Shown here: positions 8,841 through 16,271 of the stretch, one piece after another | Layout: each line of letters begins with the position of its first letter | How positions within the stretch are numbered: position 1 is the stretch's first letter | Source: Paracidovorax valerianellae | GTDB taxonomy: Bacteria > Pseudomonadota > Gammaproteobacteria > Burkholderiales > Burkholderiaceae_C | NCBI RefSeq assembly: GCF_900102625.1 | Contig: NZ_FMZC01000002.1 | Location: 1-64,000, forward strand | Direction: 5' to 3' | Length of the DNA: 64,000 nt | The notes under the pieces: model-generated | Database searches by the model: none | Told to the model about the DNA's origin: nothing | The model's input: the letters and a program-made list of their open reading frames with translations, nothing else | Position numbers and translations under genes: made by a program

Positions 8841-10430
8841 TCAGCCCGCGAACAGGCCCTTGTGCTGCTCGCGCAGCAGGTTCTTCTGCACCTTGCCCAT
8901 GGTGTTGCGGGGCAGTTCCGCGGCGATGAAGCAGCGCTTGGGAATCTTGAAGTTGGCCAGTTGCGACTTGAGCTGCACCACGATGGCGTCGGCATCCAGC
9001 TGCGCGCCGGGCTTCGGCGTGACCACGGCCACGCCCACTTCGCCGAAGTCCGGGTGCGGCACGCCGATCAGCGCGCTTTCGGCCACGCCGGGCATCTCGT
9101 TGATGTAGCCCTCGATCTCGGCGGGATAGACGTTGTAGCCGCCGCTGATGATGAGGTCCTTGCTGCGGCCCACGATGCTCGCGTAGCCGCGCTCGTCCAC
9201 CTTGCCCACGTCACCCGTCTTGAACCAGCGATGGCCTTGCGCATCGGTGCTGAACTCTTCCTGCGTTTTCTCGGGCATGCGCCAGTAGCCCTTGAACACG
9301 TTGGGGCCGCGCACCTGGATGTTGCCGATCTCGCCGTCCGGCAGCGGCTGGCCCGCATCGTCCACCACGCGCAGGTCCACGCCCGGTAGCGGAAAGCCCA
9401 CGGTGCCGCCGCGGCGCTCGTCCTGCCCGCCGTGGCGGCCGTCGGCCGCGTAGGGGTTGGAGGTGAGCATGATCGTCTCGCTCATGCCGTAGCGCTCCAG
9501 GATGGTGTGGCCGGTGCGCTCCTGCCATTCGCGGAAGGTCTCGATCAGCAGCGGCGCGGAGCCGGCGATGAACAGCCGCATGTTGCGCACCGCCTCGCGG
9601 GTGAGCCCCGGCTCGGCCAGCAGGCGCACGTACAGCGTGGGCACGCCCATGAACACGGTGGCGCGCGGCATCGCGGCGATCACGGCGCGCGGGTCGAACT
9701 TGGCGAGCCAGATCATCTTGCTGCCGTTGAGCAGCGCCGCGTGAATGGCCACGAACAGGCCGTGCACGTGAAAGATGGGCAGCGCATGGATGAGCACGTC
9801 GCCCCGGCCGTCGGGCCCGCCGGTCTTCGTCCAGCCCCAGTAGTCCTTGAGCACCTGCGCGTTGGACAGCAGGTTGCCGTGCGTGAGCATGGCGCCCTTG
9901 CTGCGGCCGGTGGTGCCGCTGGTGTACAGGATGGCGGCCAGGTCATCGGCCGCGCGCGTGGCGGGCAGCTGCGTGTCGCCGTGGTGCGATGCGCGTTCCA
10001 GCAGGCTGCCGGTGCGGTCGTCGCCCAGGGTGAACACGTGCTGCGTGCCGGCCGTGAACGCGATCTTGGACACCCAGCCGAAATTGGCCGGCGTGCAGAC
10101 CACCACGGCGGGCTCGGCATTGCCGACGAAGTATTCGATCTCGGCGCTCTGGTAGGCGGTGTTGAGCGGCAGAAAGACGTGGCCGGCGCGCAGCGTGCCC
10201 AGGTACAGCATGAGCGCTTCGACCGACTTTTCGACCTGCACCGCGATGCGGCTGCCCTCGGGCAGCTTCAGCGAATCGAGCAGGTTGGCGATGCGGGCGC
10301 TGGCGCGCTCCAGGTCGCTCCAGGTGTAGTGCAGCGGCGTGCCGTCGGTGGCCGTGGTTTCGACGGCCACGGTGTCCAGGTCGTCCGGAAAGGCTGCGCG
10401 CAGGGCGGTGAACAGGTTGTGTTGGCTCAT
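8841..10430 (-). CDS. matB: Malonyl-CoA synthetase MatB
   Basis: A 529-residue adenylate-forming enzyme that converts malonate, CoA and ATP to malonyl-CoA. The P-loop (ILYTSGTTGRSKGA), the ERYGMSET motif, the hinge aspartate in TGDVG and the C-terminal lysine in NTMGKVQKN are all present. MatB is chosen over other acyl-CoA ligases because malonyl-CoA decarboxylase and a MatR-type regulator lie in the same operon. It is the last gene of the operon, 8 bp after the enoyl-CoA hydratase. Confidence 0.92.
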   Translation of the reverse strand: MSQHNLFTALRAAFPDDLDTVAVETTATDGTPLHYTWSDLERASARIANLLDSLKLPEGSRIAVQVEKSVEALMLYLGTLRAGHVFLPLNTAYQSAEIEYFVGNAEPAVVVCTPANFGWVSKIAFTAGTQHVFTLGDDRTGSLLERASHHGDTQLPATRAADDLAAILYTSGTTGRSKGAMLTHGNLLSNAQVLKDYWGWTKTGGPDGRGDVLIHALPIFHVHGLFVAIHAALLNGSKMIWLAKFDPRAVIAAMPRATVFMGVPTLYVRLLAEPGLTREAVRNMRLFIAGSAPLLIETFREWQERTGHTILERYGMSETIMLTSNPYAADGRHGGQDERRGGTVGFPLPGVDLRVVDDAGQPLPDGEIGNIQVRGPNVFKGYWRMPEKTQEEFSTDAQGHRWFKTGDVGKVDERGYASIVGRSKDLIISGGYNVYPAEIEGYINEMPGVAESALIGVPHPDFGEVGVAVVTPKPGAQLDADAIVVQLKSQLANFKIPKRCFIAAELPRNTMGKVQKNLLREQHKGLFAG

Positions 10431-10438
10431 GGAAGCAA

Positions 10439-11296
10439 TCAGAAGACAGGAGGACGTTTGGCCAGAAAGGCCGCGATGCCTTCGCGGTGCTCGGGGCTGT
10501 CCGCGTAGGCGTAGGGGTCGGGCACCGCAGGGGCAGCACCGGTGGAGGCGGCGGAGCCGTTCAAGGTCAATGCTATATTTTCAATAGCACTACTCCATAG
10601 GGAGATATGCGCTGGAGGCCATTTCAATACCCGAAGCGTTTGCTTGTTCATGCGCGCCGCGGCGGGGCCCAGCGCGGCGATGCGGCACGCGCTCGCCAGC
10701 GCCTCGGCGGCCAGCGATGCCTCGGGCACCACGCGGTTCAGGAAACCGCGCGCCGCCATGTCGTCGGCGCCGAAGGTGGCGGCCTCCAGCAGCATCTGCC
10801 GGGCGACGAGGTCGCCCAACGCGCCGGCGACCAGTTGCGCCTCGCGCGGGGCCATGGGAAACCCCAGCTTGGCAATGGGCGCGCCGAAGCGGGCATGGGT
10901 GCCTGCAATGCGCACGTCGCAGGCACTGGCGATCTCCACGCCCGCGCCCATGCAGGCACCGCGAATGCAGGCCACGATGGGCACGTCGCACTGCAGCATG
11001 GCGGCGAGCCCGCCCCACACCTCGGTTTCGTGGAAGTCGCGCAGTGCCGCCGGGTCGAAGCGAAAGGCGGGGTATTCGGAGATGTCGCCACCGGCGCAGA
11101 AGGCATCGCCCTCGCCTTCGATCAGCACGCAGCGGGCGCTGGCGTCGTCCTGCAGCGCCTCGAACACCAAGCGCAGCTGGCGCCACATCGCGCGGGACAT
11201 GGCGTTGAGCCGCCCCGGGTGGCGCAGCAGCACGCGCACCACCCCTGCGGCGCCGTCCGACGCATCCATCCGCTCCACCACGATGTCACCCGCCAT
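10439..11296 (-). CDS. Enoyl-CoA hydratase/isomerase family protein with repeat-derived insertion
   Basis: A 285-residue crotonase-fold protein. The oxyanion-hole segments FCAGGDISEY and ACMGAGVEIA are intact. The C-terminal helix (YADSPEHREGIAAFLAKRPPVF) is typical of the family. Between the core and that helix, residues about 223-246 are encoded by a copy of the chromosomal palindromic repeat lying antisense to the gene. The reading frame stays open through it, so the protein carries a foreign stretch of about 24 residues next to the C-terminal lid. Activity is uncertain. Position between the Bug-type binding protein and matB suggests a role in malonate or related dicarboxylyl-CoA metabolism. 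Confidence 0.85.
   Translation of the reverse strand: MAGDIVVERMDASDGAAGVVRVLLRHPGRLNAMSRAMWRQLRLVFEALQDDASARCVLIEGEGDAFCAGGDISEYPAFRFDPAALRDFHETEVWGGLAAMLQCDVPIVACIRGACMGAGVEIASACDVRIAGTHARFGAPIAKLGFPMAPREAQLVAGALGDLVARQMLLEAATFGADDMAARGFLNRVVPEASLAAEALASACRIAALGPAAARMNKQTLRVLKWPPAHISLWSSAIENIALTLNGSAASTGAAPAVPDPYAYADSPEHREGIAAFLAKRPPVF
10568..10627. repeat. Palindromic chromosomal repeat, copy A (inside the enoyl-CoA hydratase frame)
   Basis: The sequence has the palindromic arm (TGCTAT...ATAGCA) followed by the second arm ending GCGCTGGAGGCCATTT. It matches the copies at about 14994, 40590, 36615 and 48524 when oriented. It is the only full copy seen inside a conserved coding region. Confidence 0.85.
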
Positions 11297-11379
11297 TGAC
11301 CCGATCTCCGATTTGCTGCCCGACGAACCGCCGACCCTGCCGGCCCCCGCTTCACCCCCGCCCGCGCCGAACGGCCCGG

Positions 11380-12375
11380 TCAGTCGAGCTTGGCGCCCGA
11401 TTCCTTGACCACCTTGGCCCATCGCCGCACTTCGGAGCTCACCATCGCGGCGAACTGCGGCTGGGTCATGCCGCCATAGTCGGCGCCGTTCTTGGCCCAC
11501 ACGGCCTTCAGCTCTTCGGCGGTGCCCAGGCGCTGCGCCTCTTCGACGATGCGCGCCTGCAGGTCGGCCGGCGTGCCCTTGGGCGCCCACAGGCCGTACC
11601 AGGTCGTCACGGTGTAGTCCGGCAGGCCCACTTCGGCCGCGCAGGGCACGTCGGGGAAGGCCGGGTTGCGCTTGGTGCCGGCCACCATCAGCGCCTTGAT
11701 GCGGCCGCCCTTGATGTGCGCGGCGGACGATCCCAGGCCGTCGAACATCATGTCCACATTGCCGCCGATCAGGTCCTGCAGCGCCGGGCCCGCGCCGCGG
11801 TAGGGAATGTGCGTGATGAAGGTGTTGGTCTGCAGCTTGAACAGCTCGCCCGCCAGATGGTGCGAGGTGCCCGCGCCGGCCGAGGCGTAGTTGAGCTTGC
11901 CCGGGTTGCGCCGCAGGAAATCCAGGAACTGCTGCATGTTCGTCGCCTGCACCGTGCGCGGGTTGACCACGACCACCTGGGGCACGTTGGCCAGCAGCGC
12001 CAGGGGAATGAAGTCTTTCTCGATGTCGTAGTCGAGCTTGGGGTACATCGACGGCGCGATGACGTGGTGCGTGCCGCCCATGAAGAGCGTGTAGCCGTCC
12101 GGCTGCGCCTTGGCCGCGAAGCTGGCGCCCACCGTGCCGCCCGCGCCGCCGCGGTTGTCGATCACCAGCGTCTTGCCCGTGGACTTGGCGAACTGCGCCG
12201 CGAAGGGCCGCGCGAAAGCGTCGGTGCCGCCGCCGGCCGGGAACGGCACGACCAGGTTCACCGGCCGCGAGGGCCATGCCGGGTCGGCCGCGAAGGATTG
12301 GCCGGTGGCGAAGGCGAGGCCGGCCGCAGCCGCGCCGCGCAGCACGCCGCGGCGCTGCAAAGAGGAATCGCTCAT
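11380..12375 (-). CDS. Bug/TctC-type tripartite tricarboxylate transporter substrate-binding protein
   Basis: About 331 residues. The N-terminus MSDSSLQRRGVLRGAAAAGLAFATGQSFA is a signal peptide with a twin-arginine (probable Tat) and cleavage after SFA. The mature protein starts with the family hallmark WPSRPVNLVVPFPAGGGTD and has NRGGAGGTVG and YRGAGPALQDLIGGNVDMMF. The ATG at 12375 is preferred over an upstream in-frame start because it places the signal peptide correctly. Bug proteins bind carboxylates in the periplasm, so here it probably binds malonate or a related acid. No TctA/TctB membrane partners are in the operon, as is usual for this expanded family. Confidence 0.9.
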   Translation of the reverse strand: MSDSSLQRRGVLRGAAAAGLAFATGQSFAADPAWPSRPVNLVVPFPAGGGTDAFARPFAAQFAKSTGKTLVIDNRGGAGGTVGASFAAKAQPDGYTLFMGGTHHVIAPSMYPKLDYDIEKDFIPLALLANVPQVVVVNPRTVQATNMQQFLDFLRRNPGKLNYASAGAGTSHHLAGELFKLQTNTFITHIPYRGAGPALQDLIGGNVDMMFDGLGSSAAHIKGGRIKALMVAGTKRNPAFPDVPCAAEVGLPDYTVTTWYGLWAPKGTPADLQARIVEEAQRLGTAEELKAVWAKNGADYGGMTQPQFAAMVSSEVRRWAKVVKESGAKLD

Positions 12376-12521
12376 GGTTTTTTGTCTCCTGTCGTTGTCT
12401 CTGTTGTGCATGCAAGGAAGGCGCGCTCCACCGCGCCAGCACCGGCCTCCACCGCAGGGGCGAAAAGCCTGGCGCGCGTCCCGTGGCACGCGCCGGCCCT
12501 TTTTCTACCCCTGCCCGCGGG

Positions 12522-13976
12522 TCAATCCCGGCACAGGCTTTCGATGTCTCCCGACATCGGCACGCGGCCCTGCGCCAGCAGGCCGCGGTGTTTGTCGATC
12601 CGCTTCAGATCGTAAAGATAGTTCACCATCAGGCCAAACGATTGTTTGACGCCCTTGGGCGACGGGTCGCCCGCCCAGTTCAGCCGCTCCACGCGCGCGC
12701 CGTTGCCCAGGTGGAACCGCGCCACCGGGTCGATCGGCTTGCCCTCGTTCAACTCGCGCCCCAGGTAGCGCGCCGCGCACTGCAGCAGCAGTTGGCGCAC
12801 GGGCGATTTGAGCGGCAGGTCCAGCGCCTGCTCGGCCGCGGCCAGCACGTGCGCGGCCTGCGGCGGCTCGAACCCCACGGCCTTGCCCAGCTCGGTGCGG
12901 CGCTTCTCGTCGAGTTGGTCCAGCGCCGCGGCGCAGTGCTTGGACAGCCATGACCGAAACCCCGGAATGGGCGACAGCGTGGCAAACGTGCGCAGCCGCG
13001 GGAACTCGTCGGTGAGCGTTTCCACCACGTGCTTGATGAGCGAATCGCCGAAGCTGACGCCTCGCAACCCCGTCTGCGTGTTGCTGATGGAATAGAAGAT
13101 GGCGGTGGTCGCCTTGGACAGGTCGGACGGCGCGGCGCCCTCGTCCAGCAGCGGCGTGATGCTGGCGGACAGGTCCATGACCAGCGCCACCTCGACGAAG
13201 ATCAGCGGCTCGTTGGGCAGGCGCGGGTGGAAGAAGCCGTAGCAGCGGCGGTCGCTGTCCAGCCGGTTCTTCAAATCCGCCCAGCTGCGGATGTCGTGCA
13301 CCGCTTCGTACTTGATGAGCTTTTCGATCAGCGACGCGGGCGAATCCCACGACAGGCGCTTGAGCTCCAGAAACGCCACGTCGAACCAGGTGGAGAACAG
13401 TTGCTCCAGCTCGGCGTCGAGCGCCACCAGGCGCTTGTCGCCTTTCAGCTGGGGCAGCAGCTCGGCCCGCAGGTCGAGCAGGAACCGCATGCCGTTCGGG
13501 AACACCGCGAACCGCTGCAGAAGCCGCGTGCGGGGCGACACCAGCGCGCGGCGCAGGTGGATTTCGGCATGGGCCTCTTCGGCCGTACCGGCTGCGGCTT
13601 CGTAGCGCTGGCGCGCCGACTTGAACCGCGTGACGTCGGGCGAGAACTGCTCGCACAGCAGCAGCCACATGTCCCGGCGCTCTTCGGGCTCGGCCGTGGC
13701 GTACCAGGCCGCGACGGTCTGCGCGCGGCGCCCGCCCTCGACCTCGCTCACCTGCGGCGCCGCCACCTCTTGCAGATCGGCCAGCAGCCGCCGCAGCGCG
13801 CGGGGCGACAGGGCCTCCTTGCCGCGGCGCAGCGTGGCCTGCAGGCGCTCGTGCGTGGAGCGCGGTGGTTGCGGCTTGGCCGGGGCGCTGCCCGCGCCAT
13901 CGGCCGATTCGGTCTTGCTGTCTGCGGGGCGCAGGCGGGAAACGCTGCGCGTGATCCATTCGGCGGCGGCATTCAT
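12522..13976 (-). CDS. matA: Malonyl-CoA decarboxylase MatA
   Basis: A 484-residue protein matching the malonyl-CoA decarboxylase family: a helical N-terminal domain and a C-terminal acetyltransferase-like catalytic domain. Recognisable segments include VFPNGMRFLLDLRAELL, CYGFFHPRLPNEPLIFVEVAL and FYSISNTQTGLRGVSFGD. It converts malonyl-CoA to acetyl-CoA and CO2. The start codon overlaps the matR stop by 4 bp (ATGA), giving coupled translation. A repeat-free gap of 146 bp separates it from the binding-protein gene. Confidence 0.93.
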   Translation of the reverse strand: MNAAAEWITRSVSRLRPADSKTESADGAGSAPAKPQPPRSTHERLQATLRRGKEALSPRALRRLLADLQEVAAPQVSEVEGGRRAQTVAAWYATAEPEERRDMWLLLCEQFSPDVTRFKSARQRYEAAAGTAEEAHAEIHLRRALVSPRTRLLQRFAVFPNGMRFLLDLRAELLPQLKGDKRLVALDAELEQLFSTWFDVAFLELKRLSWDSPASLIEKLIKYEAVHDIRSWADLKNRLDSDRRCYGFFHPRLPNEPLIFVEVALVMDLSASITPLLDEGAAPSDLSKATTAIFYSISNTQTGLRGVSFGDSLIKHVVETLTDEFPRLRTFATLSPIPGFRSWLSKHCAAALDQLDEKRRTELGKAVGFEPPQAAHVLAAAEQALDLPLKSPVRQLLLQCAARYLGRELNEGKPIDPVARFHLGNGARVERLNWAGDPSPKGVKQSFGLMVNYLYDLKRIDKHRGLLAQGRVPMSGDIESLCRD

Positions 13977-14659
13977 GGCGTGATCCTCGAGTGTTGGTTG
14001 CGGGCGATGTCGCGCAGCGCGGCGCGCTGGCGCACGAGATGGGTGCGCATGGCCTCTTCGGCCACTTCCGGCGCACGCAGCTTGATGGCGTCGAACAGTT
14101 CCAGGTGCTCGGCCAGGCTTTGCTGCAGCCGGCCCGGTGCCCGCAACTGCTGCAGGCGCGCCAGGCGCAGGATCTTGCGCAGGTCGCCGATCACCTGGGC
14201 GAGCCAGCGGTTGTCGGCCAGGGTGATGAGCGCTTCGTGAATGGCGTGGTTGGCCGCGTAGTATTCGGCGATGCGCCCGGCCGCTGCGTGTTCGCGCAGG
14301 CGTTCATGCAGGATTTCGAGCGCGGCAATGTCGGCCTCGCCAGCACGCAGGGTGGCCTCGTGCGCGGCACGGCCCTCCAGCAGCGCGATGACGGGAAAGA
14401 TCTCGTCCAGATCGCGCTCGGTCACCTCGGCCACGAAGCAGCCTCGGCGGGGTTCGTGGCGCAGCAGCCCTTCCGCCACCAGCACCTTCAGCGCCTCGCG
14501 CAGCGGCGTGCGCGAGATGGCCAGCCGGTCGCACAGCGCGACCTCGTCCACGAAGCTGCCCGGCGGCAACTGGCCGGCAAAGATCAGCTCGCGGATGCGC
14601 TCCGCAGCTTCGGCATGCAGGGACGGGGCTTGGGAGCGCACAACGGCGGGCAGGGTCAT
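13973..14659 (-). CDS. matR: GntR/FadR-type regulator of the malonate operon (MatR)
   Basis: A 228-residue regulator with an N-terminal winged helix (FVDEVALCDRLAISRTPLREALKVLVAEGLL) and a C-terminal helical FCD/FadR-type effector domain containing the metal-binding pattern (histidines around NHAIHEAL and the C-terminal helices). It is the first gene of the operon and overlaps matA, so it probably represses its own operon and is released by malonate or malonyl-CoA, as known for MatR. A 12-bp perfect palindrome lies about 90 bp upstream. Confidence 0.88.
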   Translation of the reverse strand: MTLPAVVRSQAPSLHAEAAERIRELIFAGQLPPGSFVDEVALCDRLAISRTPLREALKVLVAEGLLRHEPRRGCFVAEVTERDLDEIFPVIALLEGRAAHEATLRAGEADIAALEILHERLREHAAAGRIAEYYAANHAIHEALITLADNRWLAQVIGDLRKILRLARLQQLRAPGRLQQSLAEHLELFDAIKLRAPEVAEEAMRTHLVRQRAALRDIARNQHSRITP

Positions 14660-14749
14660 GGCAACAGTCGGTAGGTTGGCTTGAGCGATCGACCTCGTTA
14701 ACGGTGAAAACGCAGTGCAACATGCAGCAACACGCTGGCATCGCGCGAC

Positions 14750-14761
14750 ATTACATGTAAT
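14750..14761. promoter_or_regulatory. Palindromic candidate operator for MatR
   Basis: A perfect 12-bp palindrome, ATTACATGTAAT, lies 91 bp upstream of the matR start, in otherwise featureless DNA. GntR/FadR regulators bind short inverted repeats of this size, and autoregulation of matR is usual. The assignment rests on symmetry and position only. The rest of the 397-bp gap between matR and lgt holds repeat copy B and no gene I can support. Confidence 0.45.
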
Positions 14762-14993
14762 TTCGCATAATTATGGCGATCGGTACAGACTTTTGGCTAT
14801 CAGGGATTGCCTGGGGCGCAAAAACGGACGGAACAGGCCGTGCGACAGGCGGTTTGTGAGCGGTTTCGCCCGAGAGCGCCGCACTCTCGGGCTGGGTGGC
14901 TCGACCCAGAAGCCGAGCGTCCCACCGCCGCCGCCACGCGGACGCCATGGCGGGAGCACTGCGCGCCATCTTTTCAATGGCGTGCAAAAGAAC

Positions 14994-15052
14994 GATGCGC
15001 TATATTTTTTATAGCATTCAGCGCACGTCTTTATTGCGCTGGAGCCTCAAAA
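14994..15052. repeat. Palindromic chromosomal repeat, copy B
   Basis: GCGCTATA...TATAGCA palindrome followed by TTATTGCGCTGGAGCCTC. It ends 5 bp beyond the lgt stop codon, so it is transcribed as part of the lgt 3' end, where its hairpin may act as a terminator or mRNA end. Same family as copies A, D, E, F and G. Confidence 0.85.
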
Positions 15053-15056
15053 GGCA

Positions 15057-15878
15057 TCAAGCCCTTTGCAGCACTGGCTGGCGACACGCCCACACCCACA
15101 TCGCAATACCGGCCACGATCATCGGCACGCACAGCCACTGCCCCATGCTCATGCCCAGCGAGAGAATGCCCAGGAACGCATCGGGCTCGCGGAAGTATTC
15201 GGCGATGAAGCGGAAAGTGCCGTAGCCCACCAGGAAGGCCGCGGCCACTTCGCCCTGGCGGCGCTCGCGGCGGGCATAGAGCCACAGCAGCACGAACAGC
15301 AGTACGCCTTCCAGCAGGAACTGATAGACCTGCGACGGGTGGCGCGGCAGCAGCGAGCCGCTTTGCGGAAAGACCATGCCCCATGGCAGATCGGGGCTGC
15401 TGAAACGCCCCCACAGCTCGCCGTTGATGAAGTTGCCCACGCGACCGGCCGCCAGCCCTGTCGGCACGCACGGCGCCACGAAGTCGGCCACCTGCAGCCA
15501 TGGCCGCTTGCGCGAGTGGGCGAACCACACCATGGAGGCGATCACGCCCAGAAGGCCGCCGTGAAAGCTCATGCCGCCCTGCCAGATGTAGAAGATTTCC
15601 AGCGGATGCGACAGGTAGTAGCCCGGCTTGTAGAACAGGCAATAGCCCAGGCGCCCGCCCACCACCACGCCGACCACCCCGAGAAAGAGGATGTCCTCCA
15701 CGTCGCGCCGCGTCCAGGCGCCGGGGCCGGTGATGGAAGCGAAGGGCTGGTGCCGCAGGCGCCGCAGGCCCAGGAACATGAACAGGCCGAAGGCGGCCAG
15801 ATACGTGAGGCCGTACCAGTGGATGGCCAGCGGGCCCACTTGCAGGGCGATGGGGTCGATTTGGGGGTACGTCAGCAT
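15057..15878 (-). CDS. lgt: Prolipoprotein diacylglyceryl transferase
   Basis: A 273-residue inner-membrane enzyme that attaches diacylglycerol from phosphatidylglycerol to the lipobox cysteine of prolipoproteins, the first step of lipoprotein maturation. The Lgt signature is present ([14 protein letters not shown]), as are the conserved HGGLLG and the N-terminal [12 protein letters not shown]. About seven membrane segments can be traced. The gene stands alone, with repeat copy B at its 3' end. Confidence 0.96.
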   Translation of the reverse strand: MLTYPQIDPIALQVGPLAIHWYGLTYLAAFGLFMFLGLRRLRHQPFASITGPGAWTRRDVEDILFLGVVGVVVGGRLGYCLFYKPGYYLSHPLEIFYIWQGGMSFHGGLLGVIASMVWFAHSRKRPWLQVADFVAPCVPTGLAAGRVGNFINGELWGRFSSPDLPWGMVFPQSGSLLPRHPSQVYQFLLEGVLLFVLLWLYARRERRQGEVAAAFLVGYGTFRFIAEYFREPDAFLGILSLGMSMGQWLCVPMIVAGIAMWVWACRQPVLQRA

Positions 15879-16065
15879 GGTGGCCGGTATTGTGCCCGCG
15901 CGGCATGGCAGTTCCTGCCCACCGGAAGGCTGGCAGCCCCCACTGCGAAGGACTCAGGGTTGGCGAGACGGTTAAAGCACAGCGCTCCAAGGCGAGCATC
16001 GCCGCATTCCGTCCAGCGGGATTCAAATCAAATCGGCTGCCTGCCGCCTGTTTATCTGGCTCTGA

Positions 16066-16085
16066 TGCTATCGAATAAATAGCGC
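16066..16085. repeat. Palindromic repeat, stem-only copy C
   Basis: TGCTATCGAATAAATAGCGC: the palindromic arm of the repeat family without the CCTCCAGCGC arm. It lies in the 363-bp gap between lgt and the TonB receptor. The Fur-box candidate is the only other signal I see in that gap. Confidence 0.5.
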
Positions 16086-16131
16086 AAAAAAGAAACACTC
16101 AATGAACCGCTTTCTCACGGATCGCATAATT

Positions 16132-16150
16132 GATAACGCTTCTCATTCTT
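16132..16150 (+). promoter_or_regulatory. Candidate Fur box upstream of the TonB-dependent receptor
   Basis: The 19 bases starting GATAACGCTTCTCATTC match the classical Fur consensus (GATAATGATAATCATTATC) at 13 of 19 positions, with both GATAA and TCATT half-sites conserved. It lies about 120 bp upstream of a siderophore receptor, which is where Fur control is expected. It is assigned by motif and context. Confidence 0.6.
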
Positions 16151-16271
16151 TCCTTTCTTCTCAACGGAGCCTGGCAAAAGCCGCTCCGTCCCCATCGTTT
16201 TCAACGCTCATTCCTCCGGGCCGCCCTGCGCTCCTGCGCTGATGCCCCGGAACCAGGCAACCCTGAACACC

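Noticed and set aside
10439-12442. 667-codon frame joining the hydratase with sequence antisense or out of frame to the Bug gene
   Set aside because: Only the part from 11296 down matches a protein family; the upstream part is the wrong frame of the Bug gene.
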